A DNA stretch of 64,000 nt from Candidula unifasciata. Lineage: Eukaryota > Mollusca > Gastropoda > Stylommatophora > Geomitridae. Of this stretch, positions 42,980 to 54,431 are shown piece by piece (positions within the stretch are counted from its first letter, which is position 1; every line of letters starts with the position of its first letter). Where the stretch lies: the NCBI GenBank assembly GCA_905116865.2, contig CAJHNH020007645.1:62001-126000 (forward strand), written 5' to 3'. The position numbers and the translations under genes were made by a program. Below the pieces are notes generated by a model that saw only the letters and a list, made by a program, of their open reading frames with translations, was not told the origin of the DNA and made no database searches.

Positions 42980-43182
42980 AATATTGAGGGATGTGGTCAA
43001 CATCACGCTAGCTGCCTTTACTTCCCAGGACTACAACTCTTACCCATTTAAGACTGGGTCGACTAAGGAGCCAAGGCAATTTGTTTGGGGGGAAAAGTCT
43101 TGTTACTTTCGGTTTTGAACCCACGACCTTCGGATCTGCCGTTGAACGCTTTGCCGCTTTGCCACGGCGGTAGCTTCCGGTT
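42980..43182 (-). mobile_element. SINE family C head fragment (copy 5)
   Basis: GATGTGGTCAACATCACGCTAGC, CTTTACTTCCCAGGACTACAAC and GACTGGGTCGAC, then a B-box region GGTTTTGAACCCACGAC and the head at the right end (GCCGCTTTGCCACGG). It lacks the tail half, which lies inverted at 42421-42520. Confidence 0.8.
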
Positions 43183-43264
43183 TCCAGTGTAGATGCCATT
43201 ACTGTTCAGTGTACGTCAGTGCCTGTTAGTATTCGAGAATGCATTTCCCATTAAGATCTTAAGT

Positions 43265-43560
43265 CCCCGTGTTGATGTTTGTATTCACCGGCTGTAAACT
43301 CCGGTGGAGAGACCTTGTTGTTCGTCCGTTTATGGACTTTGCTCCACGACTTGAGTTTTTTATGTGCATCAGTTTTACAGATCTTGCTTATTTGTATGCA
43401 GACTGCTCGTTTCTTGCCTCTCAGGCAAATCCACTCCTACTTAGAAAGAAGCCCACAATTTGACGCCTCTTACGGCAGGCTTGTTTGGGAGGCAGTGGAT
43501 CTTTTCTTGATCTCCCCCACAATGGGACCCACACGGGGTCGTATCTAAAGTGACTAAGTT
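43265..43560 (+). mobile_element. SINE-like repeat, family D (copy 6)
   Basis: Forward, well-preserved copy. It runs TTCACCGGCTGTAAACTCCGG, ATCAGTTTTACAGATCTTGC, GGCTTGTTTGGGAGGCAGTGG, with terminal GGGACCCACACGGGG. Its frames carry the same peptide phrases (LRWRDLVVRPFMDFAP, YLYADCSFLASQA) seen in other copies. Confidence 0.85.
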
Positions 43561-44230
43561 GCTGCGAGTCTAAGCAGTGGAACGACCTGCGTTACAACCC
43601 TCAGAGTCATAAGTGTAACCTTTTCAAAGCTCTTGCTCAGACGCTCTTTGTCATTATTGGATCCGAGTCATTTTTCCCGAGTCCCGAGTGGTAATGTTTG
43701 AACCAACTGACCAGGTCAGCCGTGCTCGCATGTCTGAAATATCTGTCGTGTGATTCCTCGATTACTTTTCTACCCACGCTAAACATAAACCTTGTTTATC
43801 CTGGCACTGGAACTGCCTTGGTTACTAGTTAACACTCCTAAATTAGATCTAATCTGTATTATTTTCTTCGGCTGAGACGGGGGGTCCATCCAGTCGCATA
43901 AAGTAGGTACTAGACTGTTCTCTTAGAGGCAAAGAAGAGGTTGATGTTGTTTGATAACATCAGCCACGTAATTCTGTTGGGATAAGATAAGATAATTGTA
44001 CACCGTTTCTTTAGTATGTCAGGGTGTTTTGGAAACGAGTTTTGTTTCTTGAACAGCCTTACGCAGACTTTTATGTTGTTTCATAGTATCAATCTGCTAT
44101 CATAGTGTAACTTCCATACATGATCCGATGTGACTTAATGCCATGTTTATTTTTGCGGTTTCCACTGTGATGTAACTGGATAGTTCGCATCGAGTCAGTA
44201 GTTGTACACGATTGCTCTCTGTTCTATGAG
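43561..44230. other. Spacer without recognised features
   Basis: No motif, repeat or long frame that I can support. Confidence 0.5.
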
Positions 44231-44231
44231 G

Positions 44232-44660
<429 letters not shown>

Positions 44661-45079
44661 GTTTTGTCATGTATGTCAGAAAGGACTCACAGTCTACTTG
44701 TCCACTGCGTTCTGTTCTGTACAATCTTCTCGATGTCACAGATTTCATTCAGTCCGGCACTTTTGGTCTCTCATCATCATCTTTCCTCGCAGCATTTCTC
44801 TTGGAAGTCCACTGTTTCTCAATGCATTTGTTTCCAATTTCAGTACCTGTTTTTGAGATTACTGCTGGCACCAGTAGTTGTCTAGTCATTAACAAAAATT
44901 CATCCCACTTAATATTCATCAATTTCTTCCAGCTTTTCATATTCAAAATAACATTTGCACCATGCATGTAGTGACAATGCAACTTTCGGAGCATCGTTAA
45001 CATTAAAAAAAAAACATTATAACTGAAAAAAACTTAACCTGGTTTTAAAGCTAAATATTAATTAATTTTTTTTTAAAGT

Positions 45080-45308
45080 TAGTTGCGTATCCTTTAGAAA
45101 ACGTTGCAGAACTAACTCAAGCATTTGTTGGCTGTTGGTTTTTTTCTAGGCTGATTTTTACTTCAGTAGTTTGCCACTGCTGACTGAACGTTCAGCTGTC
45201 GGTACTACTGTCGAAACTAACGCAGGACAAATCGTCCGCAGCTAGGGTCGAACCTGGCACCCCGGCATTACGAAGCGCGTTCGCAACGCCTAAACCACAG
45301 ACGCTCAC
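45080..45308 (-). mobile_element. SINE family A
   Basis: The right end read on the minus strand has TGGTTTAGGCGTTGCGAACGC and B box GGTTCGACCC. The body has GCAGTGGCAAACTACTGAAG. A well-preserved copy similar to 29325-29548. Confidence 0.85.
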
Positions 45309-45349
45309 CAAATACTAAAATAATTCATATTTTGTCAAGAATTTCAAAC

Positions 45350-45478
45350 GCTGATGGGGCGGGAGAGAGAAGACAACTTATCACAAACATCCGAAAGAGA
45401 TACTCTCAATGTGTGTAAAGACGGAGACTAGACCATGTTGTGACCGCTGGAAAGATCTATGGGGGGAGAGGAATCCAC
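45350..45478 (+). mobile_element. RTE-like LINE tail, left half
   Basis: The + translation contains ERRQLITNIRKRYSQCV and RRLDHVVTAGKIYGG, the RTE tail motif. It is interrupted at GAATCCAC by the hAT element and resumes at 48036. Confidence 0.75.
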
Positions 45479-48035
45479 CAGTGTTGCCACTTTTCTTTGA
45501 CAAAAAATATCCAAAACGGTGTCAAAAAATATCTTAAAAGATCTAAATCTGCGTGGAAAAGATCTAGAAAAAACATCCAAATGGAAAAAGTCAAAAATTA
45601 CATAGCTTTTGTTATGACTTACCCTACATAATCATGTCCTCACCTTCACTGATGTCTGCCTCACAAGATCCAAAGGATAAACTTAGCTTGGATAATGAAG
45701 TTGAAGCTTCAGATCCAAAATGACCCTGGTATGCTTTAGCTGTTTAAATTTCTTTATAAGTGGAACAGTAGGCTTATTTCTCTAGTCTCATCAGGCCGAA
45801 TTTTAATGGCACGATAGCATTTAAGAGGTCAAATTTCATCCTGTTTTTTTTTTTTAGGTTATATTTGATATAATTTCTAGCACTGAAAACTCTTTCTACG
45901 TCAGCATTTGAGTGGGGTAGTATCATGGCAGACATGGCACTTTAAAGAGCTTACAGAATGGACTGTTTGATGAGGCATCTTTAAATTGTCTCACTTCACT
46001 CCAAAACGCTTTAGTTTCTGTTTTGTTTGTCCATTCAGCTAACTTTATTTTGGTTAACTGATATTCTGCTTCCGCGACACTATTATCAGTAGCCAATAAA
46101 AATGTCACAACTTTACAATATTTAGGTATGTCCTTGCTCACATAAAAAAAAAGTGAAATATTTTTCAAAACATCTAGATTTTCAGGAAGTCTCTGCTTCA
46201 ATAATGAGGTAAGGAAATCTTGACAGCGTTTTCTTAAATTGTTCTCTTCATTCTCTGTTAACAGTCCTTTTGTTTTTAAATCATCAATTTTCGATTCGAT
46301 TTAATATCCAAGGTGTGGCTTAGGAGCCAATTAGCTCTCTGTAGTGCAAGTGAGCAAATCAGCTTTAGAAGTTGGCAACATCAGTCTTTTACCGAGTGAA
46401 ATAGCAAGGTGAGATATATCATCAAGTAATTTAACTTTATCAACAAGTTTAGATTTGAACAGTTTATTAACTTTTTGCACTTCCATTAGAATAGGTTATA
46501 AAAAGAGAATGAATAACACATTTTTTTTTCAACACTGTACATTTCATATAGTATTTCAGCTGTGTAGCACTTTTCACGTTGTCTTGTTATTTCAAAGTGT
46601 GTCTTCAACTTCAGCCATTGCTTCATAATTCTTTCAACAGCTGGTTAAATTGATAAAAATCTAGTTTTGCAATCTGACAGAATTTTCGGTGGTGTGGAAC
46701 CATCATTCAAAGCTGTATATAATGTATTGTATTGCTGTTGTCTGACAAATGATTTGGAAAACCAGTAAAGTGTTTCAGCAATAAGGTATTCCAAATTCCT
46801 TGGTAAATATTTACATGAAGCATGTGATAATGCTAGCTGAAATGAATGACGCATACATTTTATAAGTATTAACGATGGGTTAGCTTCCTTCAACTTGGCA
46901 TAAATGCCATTGTTTATACCAACCATCACTGAGGCATTATCAGTACCAATTACAGCCAAATTCTTCAAGCCTAACTGTTTGTTGATAAAAAGGTCCTTCA
47001 GTTCCTAAACTATACTTTCTACATCACACTTTTCAAATTGAACTAGTCCAAGATTTTTTACAAATCGATCAAATGGTCACAGTTTGAAATTGCGCAGTGA
47101 CAAATTAAAAACATTGCGACTGATACTTCAACTTTTGATGATTCATTTATCAGTATAATTCTAAAAACAGATGTCAGTGGTGTAATATCTTTAAATGAAA
47201 CTGCAGGTTCATGCTTTTTTAGTCTCTGCATGACTCTTTAGTTTTGTATTTCGCTTTAATTTCACACTTGCAATACTTACAACAAGCTTTGGTCATATCC
47301 CCAGTTTTTAATTTTGTCATCATGCAACCACTCTTTTAAAATTTTTTGCTCATACTTCACTTTTGGCATGTTTAAAGGTTTTTTCAAAATGAAAGCCACA
47401 TAAGAAGGTAAGCAAATATTTTTTTTAAATCACATGAAAAAGAAACGCAAAGTCAGCACAGTGAGGATACGGTTGAAACAAAGTTAGTATTGGATTGGAT
47501 TTTTTACCCCACCAGGACATCACACAAGCGATAAACACCCGATGACACAAAGTGCCACCATGCGGATGAGGATCACCGTGGAGAGGTCCCAGAAACCGCG
47601 TTCAGACATTTGGCCATAATGATGACCTGCCTATATTGCGGCCCCTGGCAAAAGCCAGAGTGGGGCTTCAAATAACAAAAAATAACGTCCTAAGAAGGAC
47701 GAAAAGCAGTAATAAAAGTTAGTATGATTTACGCTCGTTTTTATTAATCAGTACCGAGGCTGCCAGATATTTGTGCGTTGACCCCAGTGAAAGTTCAAAG
47801 TTCAAATAATGGCAGTTGTCACAATGTACGTGCCAGACCAAAACAAAAATATTGTAGTAAATATTTTACACAGTAATTATTAAATTGACAATGAAAGAAG
47901 AAAAAATCTATAAAATATGTAACTCCATATGAAAAGATCCAGAAAAATATTTACGATCTAAACGTCAAAAACAGTATCTAAATGCAATGAAAAAGATCTA
48001 AATTTGGATATAAAAGATCCAAAGTGGCAACACTG
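45479..48035 (-). mobile_element. hAT DNA transposon with decayed transposase
   Basis: The 2557-bp element has terminal inverted repeats CAGTGTTGCCACTTT and exact 8-bp target duplication GAATCCAC (45471-45478 and 48036-48043). The minus strand holds transposase remnants. The clearest is 46645-46968, with VIGTDNASVMVG (an Asp-containing strand as in the hAT RNase H-like core) and IKCMRHSFQLALSHA (the CxxH motif). A second remnant at 45923-46201 reads LPENLDVLKNISLF and PKYCKVVTFLLATDNSVAE. Multiple stops and A-runs break the frame, so it is not autonomous now. Confidence 0.93.
47495..47705. repeat. Repeat nested in hAT element (shared with 33860-34055)
   Basis: CACCCGATGACACAAAGTGCCACC, GGATGAGGATCACCGTGGAGAG and TCCCAGAAACCGCGTTCAG match the copy at 33900-34000. 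It lies inside the hAT boundaries but outside its transposase similarity, so it inserted later. Confidence 0.65.
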
Positions 48036-48115
48036 GAATCCACACAATGAGTCTTGGACTGAATAATCCAAGATGACGTAATATCGCACAGGGGGGAGTG
48101 TTAGCTCAGGCTGTT
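48036..48115 (+). mobile_element. RTE-like LINE tail, right half
   Basis: It continues the frame interrupted at 45478. Rejoined across one copy of GAATCCAC, the two halves form contiguous tail sequence (AATGAGTCTTGGACTGAATAATC follows). Confidence 0.6.
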
Positions 48116-49010
48116 AATAAAGAAACTAAGGTTATGAAGTTCTTTCCTAATTCTGTAGCTCTACATCCTATCGTCACACCCCATCGTCTAAAGGGGCTTG
48201 GCTATATTGCCTCTACTGGTTCACTGTTACATCCCTAAACGAAAAATGTCCATTGGGTTAATGGCAAACAAATGAAGGATTTTGTCAGTAGATTAAAAAA
48301 TCCTTCGATTCGTTCGAAAAGCACCTTCCCTTCGCACAATCTCCAAACACGAGACTTAATTTAACAGACATTGATTATCTGTGAACAATAAATGAGGAAG
48401 TCTTACATAAGAGACAGACGAAAACCCTAAACTGATTACAGTAATTAGATGTAGACATTTACATTGTTTTAGACGTAATGAGAAAAAATAAACTTGTAAG
48501 CTTATTGATAGGAAATGAACAAGAGGAATATAATAGATAAATACCTAATTCTATGAATTTTTTGGACATGTGTGGGCAGTTATATTTCCCACTGATTTGT
48601 CAGACCTGTCATTGTCAGCATATACAACACATTAAAAAACAACCCGCAGAAGATGCTTTTATTTCGCGAAACACTTCGATGACGTAACTAGATGAAGAAA
48701 AGAAGAAAGACATCTCAACTGCTTGACCACATGGAATAGCCGGGGCTAGAACACAGACATGATCCGTGATTCTGGTGATGGTACTTTATGGCGAACTTTG
48801 ACCTTCTGTGTTTGTCGGTGTGGTACACGGGGATACTGATGATTGATTACCACAAGTAGTCAGGGGCATGGCACGAAAACATGAGGTGGGGTGGGGGTGT
48901 GAGGGCGCTTCATCCCTACCTTACACATTGTCTAGGCAAATTTCGAGGAATTATTCTAGTAAAGGATTTGAAGAGCGTTATTATTATAACGTTATTATTA
49001 TAATTTTTCC
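48116..49010. other. Unannotated region
   Basis: No gene or recognised repeat. Note the tandem AACGTTATTATTATAA motif at 48977-49000. Confidence 0.5.
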
Positions 49011-49014
49011 GGTT

Positions 49015-50185
49015 TGTGTCAAGATGGCGGGCACGTGTTTCTCTCTAGCTCGGCGCATATCGGTTGATCCACGGTCCGACAAGCTGTCATCGCAAACCAC
49101 CAATTGTTGTAGAATCAGATTTCTGGCTCTAACTGCATGATGATTCGTTCTAATCTGTTAAATTCGAAGGACATCTTTAAAATTGGTTACTGGAATGTTA
49201 GAACCATGTATCAAACGGGGAAAACAGCTCAAGTGTTGGTTCCCGGTGGAAACAGGAGTGAAGCAAGGCTGTGTCCTATCGCCGATGCTTTTTGGTATAG
49301 CAATCGACTGGGTCATGTGCAAGTGCATAAATAACGCAAATTTAGGCATTACATGGGTTGACAAAATTCTGGAAGACCTAGACTTCGCCGACGACATAGC
49401 ACTCCTGAGTTCAGAACACACAGACGCCCAAGAAAAAATCAATCGACTCCAGAATTTCTCAGAATAAATTGGACTCCAAATTAACACCGCAAAAACAAAA
49501 ATTCCAGACCTTACCAACAGTTCAGTTGATATCACGCTGAACAACAACAGCCTTGAAAAAGTCAACATTTTCACTTATCTAGGGAGCAAGATGTCATCTA
49601 CAGGAGATACCGCACCAGAAATACCATTTAGAATAGCACTGGCATCTAGTGCCTTCAATAAACTGTCCAACATCTGGAAATCAAAGACACTTAGCAAACA
49701 CACAAAACTCAAGATCTTCAATTCTTGTGTGATTCCAGTACTAACCTATGGATGCGAGAGCTGGAAATCAACGAAAACTCTAGACACAAAATTAGACAGT
49801 TTTGAAAATAAATGCCTTAGAAGAATACTAAATTTCAAATGGTCAGATTTCCGAACCAATACACACATAAGGCAAGAATCCAGGCAAGAGTATGTGTCTA
49901 ATTTTATACGAAAACGCCGCTGGAACTATGTCGGCCACGCTCTTAGAATGGATAAATCAAGACTTCCTTACCAAGCCCTCATTTGGACACCACAGGGGAA
50001 AAGATCTCGTGGAAGACCAAGGGAAACCCTACGTAGAACTATCATCAGGGAAGGCTCACTCATGGGCCACTCAAACATCCAAGACCTACAACAGATTGCA
50101 ACGAACCGCCATGCATGGAGAGTCATGACCTCTGCCCTATGTGCCGCACTCGACACAAGAGGAAAGACTAACTAACTAATTATTA
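49015..50185 (+). mobile_element. RTE-like LINE with internal deletion (EN start fused to RT end)
   Basis: The frame 49137-49334 starts with FKIGYWNVRTMYQTGKTAQV, the N-terminal motif of the apurinic-type endonuclease. Within about 15 bp a second frame (49183-49467) continues TGVKQGCVLSPMLFGIAIDW, the RT box ILEDLDFADDIALLSS and the palm end. The frame 49591-50175 (194 codons) then gives YGCESW, KRRWNYVGHALRMDKSRLP and GKRSRGRPRETLRRT. Most of the endonuclease and the first half of RT are missing. A 3' tail ACTAACTAACTAATT leads into an (ATT)n run. Confidence 0.88.
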
Positions 50186-50199
50186 TATTATTCTTATTA

Positions 50200-50246
<47 letters not shown>

Positions 50247-50250
50247 GTGG
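50186..50250. repeat. (ATT)n microsatellite
   Basis: About 60 bp of TTA/ATT units immediately 3' to the RTE-like tail, probably grown from its terminal repeats. Confidence 0.95.
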
Positions 50251-50769
50251 CAAATGGCAAATAGATAGTATAGTGTATTTTAAATAATATGAAATGTATA
50301 AACAAATACCTATTTTCATACGTGATTAAAGAAGACCGCCTAGTCCCCTTTTAAATAATGAGGAGGGGGATGAACTGATAGAGACCACCCCCTTCCCTTC
50401 CTACGTATACTCTCCAGCTTGCACCACGACACCCTATAACTTGCGAGTGGAAACTTGATGTTCGTCCGCACTTCGTACAGAAACAATCAATTTTGGGTAC
50501 GAGGGGGATTCAAAGGGGTTGTGTCTACAAGTTCTATCGACTATGCTTATAACAAGAAATGACTAGCAATACAGACAACAGCACACGCTAGTGCAACATT
50601 TTACAAGCTGTGAGCGCTGACTGAAATCTTCCCAGTCTAAGAAACACTTGATTCCGGTTGAAAGAACAGCTGTACTTGGAGTCCAACCGTTTGCATAGGT
50701 TTCAGTGTGATAGTGCATAATATGTCGTATAATTTACATTGTTTATGTATGTTCTAAACGTGCTAATCA

Positions 50770-52945
50770 ATACCTGTAGCTCCAGTTGGTGTAAGATATG
50801 ATGACATTAGTAGGTGTACTGAAGATGAGCTAAAAGAGCTAGAAGATATGTACAACAATGATATTACGAGTGCTAGTATCAGTGAAGAGTGGTCACTCAG
50901 CTATCTGATACCCCTTCCACAATTTGGCAAAGATCACACAAAAATTCAGGGATATCGGATAATCACTATGAAAAATACTATAGGCAAGCTGTTAGAAAAG
51001 ATAATCGCAAGAAAAATTTCACACCAGCTTGAGAGGTGAGGTCTACTTCCAAATACCCTTGGAGGGTACCGTCCAAAGAAAGGAACATTGGACCAACGCT
51101 GCGGTTTTTTCTCATGATGTGTTTGAAGGCTTCCACTCAGGCATTGAAATGTGTGCTGCGGCAATTGATCTCGAGGATGCGTACAACAGAGCACCTTTGG
51201 ATTTCCTAATGTCTCAGCTTCTTGAACTTCAGACAAGTCCATTCCTGCTTCACTGGATCTCTTCCGCCCTCTTCCAACTAAAAGTAGTGTTCAGATGAGC
51301 CAACAACAATACATCCCAGCCTGCCACAAGGATCGCCATTATTTCCTGTATTGTTCAACACTCACACAGTGAGAATCACAGGCGTGCAAATCACAGGACC
51401 CGGAAGAACACTGTCATATGCTGACGATGTGTTAGTGTATCGCCAGGGTAAGGATAGACAGGAGGTTGCTGAAGAACTACAAAAAGAGCTCAATCGCATA
51501 AGCACTTGGTTGTGGTGAAGCTAGTGCACTGGTCAACCCAACGAAAGCGGCAGTGACATGGTTCTCGTTGAATAACCATACTGTAAAAACTCCAACATAA
51601 GTTGTTAGTCTGTGTTCTGAGGATGTGGAAAGAACGAACAAAATGAAATACCTGGCGATACATTTTGATCGAAGCCTTGCTTATACTGAGCACATAGATC
51701 AGATTATAATGAAAACCAAACGGGGTCTGACTGCAATGAGATTGATGAGGGCGGCGAACTTTGAGCAGCGTCATCGGTGTCTTCTATACCAGGGTCTGGT
51801 CCTTCCTGTTTTTGAATACGCGATGATGACCCTGACTCTCAGCCATAAGCAGATGGAAAAGATGGAAGGGATACAGAACGAAGCTATGCGCATTATACTT
51901 GGGTGTACAAGAGATGCAGCATGCAGGGCTATGCTCTACCTTCTCAATTTTCCAACCGTGGAAGACAGAATACAAATTTCCCGAGCTCGTGCCTACCTCA
52001 CAGTCAAGGCGTACACACAACATTTATTACATAGCCAAATTAAGAAGATAAAATGCAACAGGTTAAAAAGAGGCAAATCGTGGATGGGTCAAGCCGAGGA
52101 CATTATTTTACAGGTATGTTGACTTGAGGACATAGAACCCGGCGAGCACTGGGTGCAAGTACCTTCAGAGTGCTGTACATCTTTTTATGTTTGCATCCAA
52201 CTAGACAGTAAATGCTGACAACAGAATTGATTTTCGAGAACGCTCTAGAGGGCGATGCTGTCATTTACACAGATGGTTCTGTAATCCGCCACTTTAGAAC
52301 CTCGTGGGCTTTCACGGCTCAGTTTGGAGGGAGAGTTGAAAAGGAAGATTCTGGAGCTTTTGCAGTAACAACATGTAGTCTGACTATGGATGTCATGGCT
52401 GTGACTAAAGAAGTAACATGGCTAGAGACACAGACTTTCACTGGGGCATGCTTTCTCAGTGACTCGATGTGTGTGCTCAGGAAGATAGAGAAGGGCTGGA
52501 TCCAGAGGCAGTGATCGGTGGCTCTACAGAATTCACGGCTGACAATGATTAGTTTCATTTTCGTGCCAGGATATGTGGGGGTACAAGGAAATGAGCAAGC
52601 TGACGGGCTTGCATGAAAGGCTACTGTGAAAGCCGGACAAGCCATGGACCAGGCTGATATACTGAATGCTCTAAGAGAGTTAAGACGTTTGCGTAAACCA
52701 ACTGAGAAAAGTGAATCTGCAACCATGGTCAGACTGCAAGAACAACATGTTAAACGGGGTGTCACCAAACAAGAACACTACGCGAATAGTCAAAGAAAAA
52801 TAATAAACCAACACAGAACTGGTGTCGTTAGCCGCTACACGCTGCGGGATTTACTGAGGAGGGGATCCGAGCACTTATGGACTGAGTCGTTCGACGTGCA
52901 AAGAGGATAATCTGTCGACTAACTAACTAACTAACTAACCTATAG
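50770..52945 (+). mobile_element. I/Jockey-like LINE with RT and RNase H, frameshifted
   Basis: Pieces in order: RT palm start (LSYLIPLPQFGKDHTKIQGY, 50848-51039); decayed YRPKKGT and DLEDAYNRAPLDF; catalytic SYADDVLVYRQGK near 51417-51455; thumb segment MKYLAIHFDRSLAYTEHID to RIILGCTRDAACRAM (51625-52122); RNase H (AVIYTDGSVIRHFRTSWAF, MDVMAVTKEV, SDSMCV at 52212-52514; VPGYVGVQGNEQADGLA at 52559-52614); and a C-terminal segment (52626-52910). It has at least four frame breaks. The 3' end is TCGACTAACTAACTAACTAACTAACC. The 5' end, including the endonuclease, is absent. Confidence 0.9.
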
Positions 52946-53079
52946 CTCGGATCGAGTTCACATTCAAGGTGCGATTCTTTTTATTCTTTATTTCTTTATT
53001 TCTGTCTGTCTTTTTTTTTTTTTTTTTCGTTTCTTCATCATCATAGTCATTATCTTCATCTTCATCATCATCTTCTTCT

Positions 53080-53345
53080 TTTCCTTCTTCTTTACGTTAA
53101 GCTCACTGGCTTTAAATTTCGGCGAAAAGTTATATATGTTAGTCCCCTTCAGGACTTTGGTCTTGTCTCAGGACTTGACTTTTGCGTGCACATCCATCTC
53201 ACAGATCTAGATTGTGTCCTGACTGTTGGTTCCTAGCTGGTCAGGCAGTTGTCCTCGGACTTCAACAGGAAAACGTCGATCCTACTTAGGCTTTGCAGGC
53301 CCCTGGTCGAGAATCTGTTCCAAGGATGACCCCGAAAGAAATATA
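53080..53345 (+). mobile_element. SINE-like repeat, family D (copy 7)
   Basis: Forward diverged copy with GGACTTTGGTCTTGTCTCAGGACTTG, TGCACATCCATCTCACAGATCTAG and CTGACTGTTGGTTCCTAGC. The tail GGCAGCAGTGG part is replaced. A CTT-rich run precedes it at 53030-53096. Confidence 0.7.
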
Positions 53346-53641
53346 GATAGCAATTGACCAGTATAAGTTCTAGTCCAGGGGCCCCACTAAGTGTGCTTCG
53401 TGATCTCTGTATCTTTGTTTTGCCAAGAGTTTGGTCAAAAGAGTTATATAAAATGATAAAATGGTCGCTCTGGTTTAAGGATATAGTTAGTATTAGGCTT
53501 TAAGGGGTCCCAGTGAAGGGAAGGACATGGGGGAGCGCTGCATGAGATAACGATGGATAGAACGATTTGGCTTGTGTTGGTTCCGGACCTATGCTACTTT
53601 AGAGTGTTAGAAAGGCAGAAGAAGATGAAGTGGAGCAATAG

Positions 53642-53880
53642 CGGCATCTGTAGCTTAGGCGTTGCAAACGCACTTGGTAGTGCCGGGGTGCCTGGTTTGG
53701 TCTCAGCAGCAGGCGATTTGGCAGCAGGTCGACTTGCGTTGATTGTATCAGTGGCATCGAAAGCTTATCGTTTAGCGCGCAAGGACAAACTACTGAACGT
53801 AAATTTGCCTAGAATAAGAAACCACGACAAAAGAAAAAAATAATACCCGGTTGGTTCTGTAACGACCTGTGAAGGAAAAG
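53642..53880 (+). mobile_element. SINE family A, near full length
   Basis: GCGGCATCTGTAGCTTAGGCGTTGC (A box), GGTGCCTGGTTTGGTCTCAGCAG, CAAACTACTGAACGTAAATTTG and AACCACGACAAAAG. The 96-codon frame through it is not a gene. Confidence 0.8.
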
Positions 53881-54079
53881 CAACTAACTTTAATGGAGCA
53901 ATGCTGCGTAATACAAGACTTGAAAGCCCTCTTACCTTGTCTTTGTCAAGCCTACCTCGACTTCATATAGTGGACCCTGTTCTTCCCAGTAATCTAGTGG
54001 AAGGCTGGGGTTTTAACACATGCGCAAAACGGAATGGAACTACAAAACTTATAAAGGCTAAATCCGGTTATATCAGCCA

Positions 54080-54420
54080 GCAGCTGAGTTGAGTGCCTGG
54101 TGCGGTACGGTGAGCTGTGGATTTCACGGGAAATGGTTATTGTCTAAGGTCACGTGTGACCGAGATGTGTGTTGCAAACTGCATATTTAGAATATGACGA
54201 GTGGCTTGTTGTCGCAGTATTGTGCTTTATGCAGTGAAGTCTGTGCATCTGTTGGTTTGTCTTGACTGCTGCTTCCATCAACTAGAAATAGCAATTTTTG
54301 TGTCAGTTTGTTGGTGTTGGCACAGCTGGTGGCTGTCATGCATTGGAAGCGTATGAGAGCTGGTCACTCATGGGGTGACCTGTTCGCGATGCAGCTGCAA
54401 CCTCGACTGATAGTTTTAGG
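54080..54420. repeat. Dispersed repeat shared with 18888-19000
   Basis: GAGTTGAGTGCCTGGTGCGGTACGGTGAGCTGTGGATTTCA matches the copy at 18890-18932. Both continue to a TGTTG(C/T)(A/G)AACTGCATATT segment. The family is unknown. Confidence 0.55.
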
Positions 54421-54431
54421 CTTTTACATTT

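Noticed and set aside
53553..53843. 96-codon gene
   Set aside because: The frame crosses a SINE family A copy.
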